From contig OZ004588.1 of the NCBI GenBank assembly GCA_963924555.1, positions 4,092,001 through 4,156,000 on the forward strand: a DNA stretch of 64,000 bases, read 5' to 3'. Under the pieces are notes generated by a model. It saw only the letters and a program-made list of their open reading frames with translations. It made no database searches and was not told the DNA's origin. Below, one piece after another: positions 1 to 12,700 of this stretch. Position numbers and translations under genes: made by a program. The first letter of the stretch is position 1. Every line of letters starts with the position of its first letter. The DNA comes from Crambe crambe. Lineage: Eukaryota; Porifera; Demospongiae; Poecilosclerida; Crambeidae.

Positions 1-95
1 CATGGGGTGCTTGAGGAGTAGGTGGGATTATGAAGCTGTGTCTCATTATCGGCTCTGCATGTTTACATAACAGAATTATTGTAGTCTTTAAGTAG

Positions 96-2245
96 TCAAC
101 ATACTAACCTTTCTTGGATAGTGGATTTCCCTCTCCTCCTACAAGACCACGCCCATCCTAAGATCACACCCACCAACCCTAGGGCCATGACGACAGTCAA
201 TGCCCCCAGACCTCCAGCCAGTGCTGGGTAGTTGTTGGCTTGATCTTGTCCTCTTCTTTGGACGTTTCCATTAGCTGCAGGTGATGTGACAGTACAGGGG
301 GGCTGTTGTGTCCTGTTAGGCACCACCTCAGTACACTGTCCCCTCTCTGTCACTGTGGTAACCACTGCCACAGGAGTACACTGATTTGTGTGTGTGTTGG
401 TGGTGCACTGCTGACTGATGGTCCTCACTATTTGTAGAGTCTCAGTGGAAGTACTGGTTTGAATCTTAGTGGTGGTATGGGTTTGAGTCACTGGATTGCA
501 AGTTGAGTTAGATGGTATTGCTATAAAGAGAAGTGTTTATGTATGACACATCATCCCTATAATTTTTTATTCAAGGCCCAACTACATATATACCAAGTAG
601 AAAATTAATAAACACCTTGTAGAAGAAGCTAGCATAGCAGCATCAAGAAGTTCAATGTAGTTGGAATATTCAGTAAAGGTAATAATTTTGGTAAAGGGTA
701 AAGTGGCAGCTGCTATTATTTAATTTCCTACTTGGTTTTTATTTATTTATTTATTTACTTATTTTTTCAAGACTCGACCGCATACTAAGTAGAAAAAATA
801 TAAGTCTTATTCATATTTACAATGTATGATTTGTTTTACATTACAGATATGTACTGAGAGAAGCTGTCCAGGCAATCATTAAAAAAAATTTTTGTAGCAA
901 GTTAACAGGTGAAAGGTCAAGAAGCACAACTCTACTCTCTCACTACTGTCCCAAGTCACAGATTATTGAAGCTGGAAGGCCATAACCTGATAAAAATAGG
1001 AAACATTTCCATAATACAAGCAGTTGATTATGACCTAGCTGCTTTTTGTCAGCTATTAAGCTGACTCACCTGAACCACATAATGCCTGTACACAAGTCTC
1101 ATCTCTGTCTGCAATCAAGGCTTGCCGCTACAGGAGAAAGCTAAAGAACTCTGCTTGCATGTGTTCTTAGATTGCATGGTAAAGATCGTCAATATGGAGA
1201 CAGTAGTATAATTAGTAAAGCTGACTAGATATACATCTGAACCACATAACGCCTGTACACGCTGCTGCTTAGAGTCTCATCTCTGTCTGCAATCAAGCTT
1301 GCTGCTACTAGTCTACGTACAGGAGAAACTCTGCTTGCACGTGTTCTTAGATCGTATGGTAAAGATCGTCAACATGGAGACAGTAGTACAATTTCCGACC
1401 TGATGCGCAGTCCAAAACAAAGTAGAGTTAGGCGCTCTAAGTTAATAGCATGGAGAAGGACGAAGTTGCTTTAGAGATCTGTGATGGCAGCGAAGCGCTG
1501 AGGTACTCAGGGAAGGATCGCGCTTTGATTATTTACATTACGTATTTCTTTTTCTTTTTTTCTACTTGTATGTGATATGTAATTTTTTCTACTTAGTATG
1601 TTGTTTTTTTTCTACTTAGTATGTAATATCTACTTAGTATGTAATTTTTACCATAATAATAATAATACTCCATGTTCTTTCGGAGTACCAGCCTGCAATA
1701 TCCTATAAGAAAATAATGAAGGCATATAACTGTACTAACACTACACATACTTACCTGAACTTAATCTTGTTTCAAGGTCATTTAGGTTTGGGCACATATC
1801 ATTATAACTTTGAAAATCTCCATTGTTACTGCATTGTATTTCCTTCTTGCACTTCATGCATCCTGCATTGGTACATACTGTAATCACATACACTCAGTTC
1901 TTGATATATGTAGCTATAATTATAGTGTAGCTATAGGACTGTTCCAGTGATGACAAGTAATAGCTACTATGGAGGGCAACTGACCAATCAGATTACTCTA
2001 TTCAGTAAGAGCTATCCTTCTAATATCTACAATCATTTCGTAGCTATAAGATTTGAGGACAGGTAATATTAACTACTATGGAGGGCACTGTGAGATATAG
2101 TGCCCTGTAACTGACCAATCAGATTGCTCTATTCAGCAAGAGCTATGTTCTGATATCTACAATGGAGTATTGAGTAAGTACTTGATTGCTGTATGACTGC
2201 TCCAATGATGAGGACAAGCAGAGTAACAACTTGTGACCAATTCAT
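96..2245 (-). CDS. Small single-pass type I membrane protein (unrecognised family)
   Basis: Three exons read on the minus strand: 2245-2182, 1877-1755 and 520-96, giving 203 residues. All joins keep frame, with donors at 2181 and 1754 and acceptors just above 1877 and 520. The first exon starts with MNWSQVVTLLVLIIGAV, a typical signal peptide. Exon 2 is a short cysteine-rich segment with a CxxCxK pattern. Exon 3 is Thr/Gln/Pro rich with possible N-glycosylation sites (NST, NRT) and about four more cysteines. A hydrophobic helix (ALAGGLGALTVVMALGLVGV) follows, then a short basic tail ending near SCRRRGKSTIQERLVC. This predicts a cell-surface protein with a small ectodomain and a 15-20 residue cytoplasmic tail. 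I do not recognise the family and assign no function. It lies opposite and upstream of the visible nucleoporin exons, so it may be nested in an intron of that gene. Confidence 0.7.
1073..1392. repeat. Tandem duplication, about 160 bp, two diverged copies
   Basis: Copies at about 1073-1214 and 1239-1392 share gaaccacataa, gcctgtacac, tcatctctgtctgcaatcaa and ggtaaagatcgtcaa blocks in the same order. They lie in the intron between exons 2 and 3 of the small membrane protein gene. No coding function seen. Confidence 0.75.
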
Positions 2246-3720
2246 AGTCCCTTTATCACCATGTGTTCGGTAACGTACTACTGAGGTGACTGAAGTAGTT
2301 AATTAGAACTCGACTACAGCTCCAACATCAAGATGGTCATATAATGAGAGTAGCTTTAGCTGCAGCTAGTTTATATGAGAACTCATTGACAACCAGTTGA
2401 GGATGTTGTTTTATCAAAAAACAAGAACAAAAAAAACAACACTATTATGCTCAAAAAAACAACTTCATATTAGCATGGAGAGCTTTCTACATATATCAGT
2501 CCAAATGATCTCAAAAAACGAATAAAAGCTCTGAAATTTCGTAGGAATGTGATATAGCTCTAGGCTCATGCAATGGGTGATGTTACTACCATAAATTTCC
2601 AGCATAATATATAGAGTTTCAATGGGATTGTAGGAAATGTGTTTCATCTCTTGCTGGGGTTAGGGAGATAAAGTAAGTTTCTATTTATCATAGCTGTAAG
2701 CAATACGTAGTTGTATGGGTAGAATATTCCATACCAGAGATGAAGCACTTGAAAGTCAATATATTATGGAAACTATGATGTAGTAACACCATTCATCTAT
2801 GACCAGTCATATCGACAGTCAAAATAACTCCATCATGAGAATTTGATGTAGATAGTTATTTCAGAGAGCATAAGTTTGTCTATAATGAAACATGCAGTTG
2901 AATTAAGGGCATCTATCATACTGCTTAGGGTCGTTAGAATCAGAGCTTATGATTGCCCCCCCCCCCAATAATGCAAATTGATTGCATGCATATCACTTAC
3001 AAGGATGTAAAATTTGAAATAGGAGTACATTGCTTCACTCACTAACTGCACAGTCATGTAACTTCTTCCCTTTATACTACTACTGTCATAATTAACATAT
3101 GAACTGTTCTTTTGAATGAGGTTATATCAATAAAGAGCCATCTGTGATTGTGCATAATCTTATTTTTAAATTTCAATATTATGATGAGGAAATTGTTTTG
3201 TGACGATGCGTGACCAATGATAACGATTGCATAATATTGTCATTATAGTGGGGTTGATTTTAGTAGCATACTCAAGTCCACATACATAGACATGACAGTT
3301 GACAGTCCGGGTATAAATCAAATCAAAATCAGCTAACATGACAAATAGTCCCATGACTTCCGTCGTGACTGACTTTATACTGAATTTCAGCCCTAACACT
3401 AGCTACTCTGTAAAGGAATGAAGAAAAGAATGCCTCTAGCTAATACCCGATATCTACCCAGCACTGTCACATATGGTGTCATTATACTTCTCTTTACATA
3501 AGCATACATAATACCTTAACTTGCTTGACTTGTTCCTGTATGAAAATTCTTTGCAATGTGTAATTAGCTAATTACAATGAGCTGTATTAATATGAACATT
3601 TATTACATAAATTATTTTTAACATGAAATATTAGCTATGGTGACCTGTGCTCAATGAACCATGTGCACCAGATATGACCACCTCTCTCCTCTTTTTTCCC
3701 ACACACATACATGCCCACAG
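2246..3720. other. Stretch without a recognised gene
   Basis: About 1.5 kb of AT-rich sequence with a short poly-C run near 2957. I found no exon matching the N-terminal part of Nup205 on either strand and no other convincing coding segment. It is either intergenic or intron sequence of the nucleoporin gene. Confidence 0.5.
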
Positions 3721-6700
3721 ATTGGTGATCTGTACTCATGTGATCCCAACAACCTCCAATTATCCAAGGAATTCTGGCCTCTCGCTGACTCAGCACTCCA
3801 GCAACCCAGCCTACATTCAAGGTAAATTAATACAAAAAAAAATTGCTCCATTTCTATTGTTATGGGGCTAGCTATTTCTATGGTTATGGGGCTAGCTATT
3901 TCTGTGGTTATGGGGCTAGCTATTTCCATGGTTATGAGACTATTTCTATGGTTATGGGACTATGAATTTCTATGGTATTGGACATCAGTATGATACTAGG
4001 AGAGGCTATTCCTCTCATTGCATAGAAATAATTAGCATAATAATGTAGAAACCTAATTCCCAATGATATGTATACAGTACCCCATAACCACATTATTGCA
4101 GTACACCATTCCACTGGACCCCGTTACTATAGCATTCTCTCTCCACAGAGCTCCACATTGGCAAATCAGCTTGTCCAAGTTCTTGTCGACCTGCAGCAAC
4201 TTTCTACCTGCTGTACTTTTCTCTCCCTTCATGCAAATGTTGTGTGGTCTCTCCTCTTCTCCTCTCACTGCTCGCCATGCCTTTATGTTCCTCAAGGCCA
4301 ACAGCCCAACACTAGGTCAGTAGGGTAGACCCCCGACACCCCTGCCTGTATGCCCAACACTAGGTCAGTAGGATAGACCCCTGACACCCCTGCCTGTATG
4401 CCCAACCTTGTATCAGGCATACAGGGTGGGGTGGGGGGTCTCAGTAGGACATCTCTACCTGTATGCCCAACACTAGGTCACCCCCAACACTCCTGCATGC
4501 TTCCCTCACCTTCCATAGCCCAACACTATGTCACTAGGACACTGTCTATGCTATAATGCTTGAGGGCATTTATTTATATAGTGGGTGTGGCTTATAATGA
4601 TATATATACTTTAGGAGGGGGTGGAGCTAGTGCAGCCATTTCCTTGGAACATTTCTTCAAGTCATTGCGGCAGTACTACCTTGGTCTTCGGAATGGGGGA
4701 GGGGCTAGGGCTCCGTCCACAGGCTGTGCCATCTCTCCTCAGGAAGTCCAGGGACTAAAGGACATGCTCACCCTTATCAGCACCATTGCAAAACAGGTCA
4801 GACAGGTTTTCAAGTGAGAGTAAATAAATGAGGGATGACTATCTAAGACTGGTTTCCGGGGTTACCCTCAGTAAAAGGATCCCTGAAAGCAAGGTCCGTG
4901 GCTATGTGTATGGCTGGTCTGTATGGCTGAAAATGGTTGTCCCCACACTGCTTTGCATTTCCCATACTCCAAACTGAACGTGTGTAGGCTCCTCCCACAA
5001 TCCTTTGCATTTTCCATAGTGATATACAGGGTTCTGCTCAGGATTCTTAAGTGATGGCCAAAATTTATTTTTCCATGCCTACTTTGTTGGTCCCTTTGGC
5101 CATCACTCTGATAATGTACACGCCTAAAGTTACTGCAGCTAAGTATAATGAGTGGCCGAAATAGCCAAGTGGTGGCCGAAATGACTGAGTGGTGGCCAAA
5201 ATGGCCACTGTCGACCAGTGTGGGCAGAACCCTGGATATATAATATACATCTCCATAGATAGATATATATATACTCCAAACTCTTACATGTAGGATGAGA
5301 ATGCTCGTAGGGTGATGTATGAAAATCAATCCTGGTTACCAGTGGCCTCGCTCTTCGGACTGATTGGTTGCCCCATCCCTCGTGACCTCAAGGCTAAAGT
5401 CCTCCAGACTCTGGCCACCTTTGCTCTCTCTCCAGAGATAGCTGGTTCCATGTGGCACACCCTTGAAGCGGCACAGATCCTCAACACTATCAACACCCCT
5501 GGAGCCGATGGAAGGAGGGGTGTGGCACCAGGGGTATTTGGACATCAAGTGACCCAGGAAGGAAGCATTGAGGTAAGAGGGAAGAAATGATTAAAGTTAC
5601 TAAGTTACTAAGAGTGATAGGTAACTACTGTTTGTGTCTACAATACATTAATCATGTACAAACACTTTCAATAAAATTAATGCTACTATCTTTCCCTAAA
5701 TTGGGAAAATTTCAAGTGGTGTTTACAATATTCATAATTGTGACCAGGTTTGAGAAATATGGTACAATTTCACGAATTTCAAGATATTAGTACCAAATTG
5801 AAGCATTTTCATATAATTAATTTTGAATACTCAACCTAATTATTCATGGGGTATAAAAGTCCACATGACTTACAGGTGGAGTTGGAGGAGATCGAGTCAA
5901 AGGTTGGGGAGTACTGTCTGACACGCTCATTCCTAAACCTCCTCCTCGTCCTCGTTGAAGTCCCCATCCCTCCTACTCTGGGGGTGGGGCACAGGGTTCC
6001 TGGGTTCCTTCCTTACCTCAACTTCATCAGGGACACCGTCTTTGTGAATTTCGACTCGCGTTGCTATCAGGATACTAATGAGAAGGCAAGTGTAAAGGTC
6101 ATGTGATTATGAGTAATTGACCTTTCAATATTGTTGCTTTTGTTTTGATTTATTTGTTTGTTTTGTTGTTGTTATTGTTTTTGAAAAGCATATTATACAT
6201 ATGTACCACTTGCTTTGCTTGCCCAGTCATATGACTTCACTATCTCCATACTATGAAATGGCTATAGATATCATGTGACTTACAATTTTGTTATAGTGGG
6301 AAGTGGGCCGTCTGGCTCTGGATATTATGTCAAAGCTGCTCAATTCCCATAACGTATCTTCAGATGACTTCATGGAACAGAAGTATAAGCTTCCTGAAGG
6401 AGGCATGTCCACCATCCCTAAACCTCCAGGTCATGTGATCATTGAACACATGCTAAATGACTCCAAACTGCTAAAAAAGGTAAAAGCATGTGAGACGGTT
6501 GTCAGGCAATATAACAAGAGCAAGAGTATCTTTCAACTTAATAGCTAACATGACATTCATAAATTATTTGTGGCAAGGTCACGAGAGAGACCATCTCGGT
6601 GTGCAATATTACTGCTGACCACTGGCCATTTTTTTTCTCTTTGGCCAAACAATTTCAACTTTAGTCGGATATTCTATCCAAGAAGTCACATCATATAGAT

Positions 6701-9700
6701 ATACTCAAGAAGATAAATGACCAGCAAAATTGCTAATCAAAGTTGAATTTCAAACTAAAATTCTTATTTTGCACACTGCATCTTGGAGGGTGTACAAACC
6801 GTTATTCCTTAATAACATGTTCAGACTCTCTTTCCAAAGATTCCTTTTACCATGATTTGATTATACTCTAATCAGATACTGTCGGTATTGGATGAAGCCT
6901 TGAAAGTGCTGTCTGCATCTGGCCCCGCCCCTCCTGAAGGCGTGGCACATGCTGCCCTGCTGTGTCTGCAGTTGCTGAAGGCGACACTGGAAAAGGAGGA
7001 AGAGTTTCTCGACTGTGCACGACGAGTCAAGCAGCAGAAGATTTCCGTGCCACTCCACCAGCTATTGCTAGGAGTCAACCCATACTCTGGCAAGGCCGAT
7101 CACATGCTCAATATTGCACGGTCAGTATGTCCATGATCTTTTTTTCTTTTCTTTTTTTTTTCTTTTTTTTTTCCCGTCAGCAAGATTGGCACAAGGTTCT
7201 CTTATGGCCCCCACATTCACACATAGAGCACTCACACTTGAAATGGAGGTGCATCTCTTGTTCCATGGGCCTAGGCACATGATCCCCACGGCCACCCAAC
7301 TCCATACAGAGGAGTAATATATGATAAAATTAAATAGTCAGTCTTGAACACTCTCTCCACACTGCTCAGGATTTTTTCAGTGGGGGGGGGGGGGGGGGGG
7401 GGGGGGGGTGGGGGGACAGTTACTATATCCTCTTTTCTCTATACTTTTATATTGTAGTTATGTGGGTCTGACCAGATGCAGTCCTGAACTTGCCCTTGCT
7501 GCTGTACAAGTCTTGCATGGAGTCTCTCTATCTCCCAAAGCCGGAAAAGACATGACGGCCACCATTGTTGGAAACAAGGTAATGTTAGTAGCACAAGTAT
7601 TGTAAGCTGCACTGCACTCACTGTTAGTTAAACCTCCCTTATCTGACCTCCCAAGTCATTTTATCCAGATATTGATCATCAATCCTATCCTACTTACAGT
7701 GTGCAATATTACTGCTGGCCACTGGCCATTTTCCGACCATTTTGCCAGACCGGGCATTCTGTCAGAACAAATTCAAGAAGTCTCATTCATTGATAAATCT
7801 ATATATCTGATCAAAAGTTGAATTTGGTCAGACAAAATGTCTGAAACTCTTATTTTGCGCACTATTTTACTTATACTATTTTGAGTTTTGGGCAAAGCAG
7901 AGTAGCAGGTACCCCCTAAAAGGTTTCATCACATTATTGTACATGCTAAATGTTTTAAATAGAATTCTTTCATCTCCTACAGGAATCTTTTCCCTCAATC
8001 ATCCATGGTTTTGTAGAACATTTAGAGACAGATATTGAGCCACAAGATCCGTACGAAGGTGTGTACTATCACATGACCCACCCCATAAGTCACATGACCC
8101 TTTTTTTTTTTTTTGCATATAATAGTCCCACATTAATACTTCTGTACTCATAGGTGCTCCAGACTCCTTGGACACGGTTGCTGGGGTACATCGTGCCATC
8201 CAATTACAGATATTAAAAATGCTCTCCTCGTGCATCAACATGCCTGCTCCAAATATTGCCCACCTCCTACTAGGATTTGAGATGGGTAACAGTAAACATA
8301 TCTCTGAGACTACCCTCCAAGATCCAGGTCAGTTCAGTTCTAGCCACTCGTTCAGTGGAAACCTAGGACATTCCTATATTATAATATCATAATTAAAGAG
8401 GAGAAATTTAAACCTATCTCTCAACAAAGGACAATCTATGTATGTATATGAAGTGGGGATACTAAGGATGTGGTTAGTAGAAGTGGTAAGGGTAACTTAA
8501 TGATAAAATTGTAGCAATCAATAATTTTTGGAAAGCCTTATGGTGACCTTACCAAGGCCTAAAGTGTTGTAAAACAATTTTCATCCGTAATAAAATTATT
8601 TGAAGAGGGGAGATGATTCGGGAAGTGGGAGGGACTCTATACAAGAGAGGAATGTCACTCCAAACCCAATGTGCCTTATTACTGGTCCCTATATAAGAAC
8701 GTCATCTACACCCCTTATCATAAGAACACAACACATAATTTTCAGAAAGCCTCATGGTGGCCTACCCAAGGCTTGATTACAGTGAATCAACTTGACACTG
8801 GGACCTGGTGCACTGTTAGTCTAGTTTGAATTTTCATTCTGTCAGGGTAGCCCCTTCTGGTTTAGAAAGATAAGATTAAGCCAATAGTACAATAGTGTAT
8901 TAGGGTAGTTAAAGTCTTGAATGAAGTAATCCTGTAATGCACCCCAAAGATCCCAGTGGTGTAGGAAGATGGTTCTCTTTGTATAAAAAAAAATATGATT
9001 GATAGCTATTTCACAGTAACATAATGTGATAACAGGGCTTGATCCAGGGGTGGGACTGAGAGGATTGCAACCCCATCCCTCCTTTTGTTCCCAAGCCAGG
9101 CCTGTAGCTAAAATAGTGCACTGACTGTGTGCCCCATAAATTTCGACCTAGAAAATACATCCGTATTGCACTGTATTTCTTTCGAGGGCACACGTAAAAA
9201 CACAATAATTGTTATTTCCTTTAAAAATCGCACCACACCTGTGACCATGCACATAGAGATATCTCTTGGAAAATAGTCTATGTATACATGACACATCTGT
9301 ATAAATTCGGGTACTAACTGTTATTTCCTTTAACTGTGACCATGCGCATGTAACTTCAAAGATCGTCTCTCTAGAATTCAAAAAAAATCATGTATACAAA
9401 ACACATCCATATTTGCACTGTTGCACTTTCAAGGTCACATGTTAGATAACTATTACGTATTTCCTTTAACAATCACATGCACATATCACTTCAAAGATGT
9501 CTCTCAGAAAATAGAAAAAAGTCTATGTATATATGGTATTTCTGTACTTTGGCTAACTTGCATACTAACTGTTATTTCCTTTAACAATCACACCTGTGAC
9601 CATGCACGTGTCACTTCAAAAAGTCTATAATTTCAAGGACTTGCATACTAACTGTTATTTCCTTTAACGATCACACCTGCGACCATGCACATCCGTGTCA

Positions 9701-12700
9701 CTTCAAAAAGTCTATAATTTCAAGACTTGCATACTGTTATTTCCTTTAACGATCACACCTGCGACCATGCACATCCATGTCACTTCAAAAATATCTCTTG
9801 AAGATTGAGTGTAGCACATAATTTTGGGGACACCTTCCTAACAGTGCATGAAGCAAGTCACACCTTACTACCCAATAATGGGTCCTCAAAGAAAAAATCC
9901 CACACCCCACCCTGTGTGCCCCTAGCCCTGTAACCCCACCTATCTAAAATCTTGGATAATCATTTAGAAGGCTAACATCCAGATATGACTTCTTTTCTTT
10001 AGTGATATAATTGCAGCAAAATGTGATTTTAGTGCGATGTAAGACCATCCACCCTGGCAACCCATTGAATCACACTCACATGGTATTTGATCACCAAAAT
10101 GACGATACAGTTGCTAGGCTTACTAATGAAGTACAGTTGCTAGGCTTACTAATGAAGTGTGATTCGTACATCTATTGTGTGAATCTTGTCCTTGCAGTGT
10201 TGTGGATGTACCTGATATACATATTAATGTTGCAGCAATCACCCACAACATCAAAGTAACCAGTGCCTAGATTTTTAGCAATCACAATGTTCTAAGCATC
10301 GAGAGACCAGCAAGAGAAAGTTCACTTGACTCCTCTTTTACCAATCATTATAGCAGAGGTGCACTTCATTTGCTAGCCAAATAATGAGGACAAGGTCCGG
10401 GGTATAGTAGGGCATTTGCAAAAATGTCATTATCTACAATCAGCTCCGAAATGGTTCCAGCTTTAATTTATCATCATTTGATGAAATTGTCCCAAATTTC
10501 TATCATGTATTTCATAATGATAGGACATATCCACACCGAGTTTAGAAGTGGTTTTTAAGTTGTTGTTATTGTTGTTGTTGTTGTTTTTAAAACCTGGGAT
10601 CATGTTACATATTTGGCATGTATCTATGTGTAGGTGTATTTGGATCTCTACGCACTTGCCTGCACTCCATCTTGATGCTGGTGGAGCATGGTAGCGGGCA
10701 GACTGCCGGCTCCAGCTGCCACTATTCCTACCCACAACTAGCCGAGCTCTGCTACAAGGTGTTATACCAGCTATCTTCACACCAAGACCTCTCGATCCCA
10801 ACCTTACGTTACCTCAGAAACAACCATGACTTCCTCCACACTCAATTGACTCATCTACCCCTCAATCCTTCTAATTTACTCACTGATAAGGACGGCCAGG
10901 ACATAGGGGACGGGGATAAGCTTCCCACACTCACACAGATCTCTCTCCTCCATCAGCAGGCATGGCTGCTTCGTTCTGCAGCCATTGAGCTGAGAATGAC
11001 AGTGCTGAATCATCAACGCTCACACACTCAGCGTCTTCTGAACCTCCTACTCAGTGAACCCAACAATGGGAACAATGGAGAGCAGTTGGTGGTGGGCCTG
11101 GCCGGCAACCAGGACCAAGTCAAGTCTGACTTTGAGTTCTTGCAGGAAGGAAGAAGGAAGATTTTGGTGCTGCTTGATATGGTGGATTTCAAGGAGTATC
11201 CCACTCCACCTTTCAATCTGGAGTACTTTGACCTCACTGCTGTAGAGGGTGCTATAAAACTGTGTGAATCTAAGGTATGTCAATTAGTCTACCATAAACT
11301 TATGAGTTTTTTTTTTGCCCCCCCCCCCCCCCCCCTCCTCTTTACATATCTGTTTGTATGCAGGAGGCTTTGAGTGGAGCAGTGTATTATGATGTGAAGG
11401 CAGTGCACAGGATGCTCATGAACGAACTGAATGCAGCACAGACCCCTTTCCTAGCCAGTCGTCAACAGAGCATCATTGAGGTGTGTGCTGATGCAGCACT
11501 TTGAAACCAGGGAGGAAAAATACTCCTTATTGGGGCAAGCACAGCAAACTTTTCTTCCTCCCCCTCAAAGAGTTGTAACAGTTTTATTTTTGGACAACCA
11601 TAGCCTAGCCTGGGTCAGCTAAGCATGTGCCACGTGCTTTATTCCCTATAGGTCTTTCATGATTTACAAAGTCCACATAGCAGGGTTCTCCCCAAAGGGT
11701 GTTAGAGAGGTGCAACACCGGCCCATTTTTCTCTCATGTGGTTAAACAATGTATTTTAATAGCCACAAGAATATCAAATCCTTTAATGTGGTATTCAAGC
11801 ACCGCTCTGATCAGCATAGAGGGGTTCCACTGTATTACTATGAGATGATATGATGTGCTCTAATAGGAGATTCACATGATTTTGAGGGTTGTCGTTGAGC
11901 GTAACCAGTTGCAAAGAGCCTCTCACGTTGCTGTGGAGTTGTTCGAGTCATGGAGGCAATTGGTGGAGATCAGCCTGCACGCCATGCTCCAAGACGACAT
12001 CAAGAGGGAACTCAAAGTGGCCGTCCTCTTTGAACTCATCCAGGACTTGCTGATAAAGGTACAACACATACTGTATACTCTAGTGGGGAGTTTGTGATAA
12101 TAATCGTGTGATTGTGCCAGTAGAATTGTCCATTTTTGATACTTTAGCATAATACATAACTGTCATACCTAAAATAATTTTTCACATGCACAAAAATATT
12201 AAAACTGTTCATTGCTCTCTCTACATTGCATGCTATACTGTTTTGCTGTTGGGATCCTGCTCAAACTGACCGTCTCTCCTATAGTGTGTATTACGTACCT
12301 ACCACGACTAATTCCCTTATCATTTTCAAAAGCAAAAAAAAATCACACAAGACTCATTTTCAAAAGCAATATATATATCCCCCTCTCTTGTGTTAGGCTT
12401 CACACTGTGACTCTTCATCTCTGACTACCTCTGTCAATGGCGTGATTCTCATCCTTCTCTCTCACCTCCGACAAGCTGTCCTCTCCGGTCCCATACCATC
12501 TGAGGAACAAGGTGGGTGGGGTCTGGCAACACTCCATTTTCATGTAAACTTTTATCGCACAATACACATCACTGGCTTATGCATTCATGTACCCTTTACC
12601 CGATAATGAGTTAGGCACGTGGTAACTAAAGAAAGGTAGAAAAAATGTTTCTGCAAGCTTCAAGAACTACATGTGGAAAGTCATCAGTGTGTATATAGTT

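Noticed and set aside
3635..3929. Minus-strand open frames over the first nucleoporin exon
   Set aside because: They overlap the supported Nup205 exon 3721-3821 on the other strand and contain simple repeats (IASPIT).
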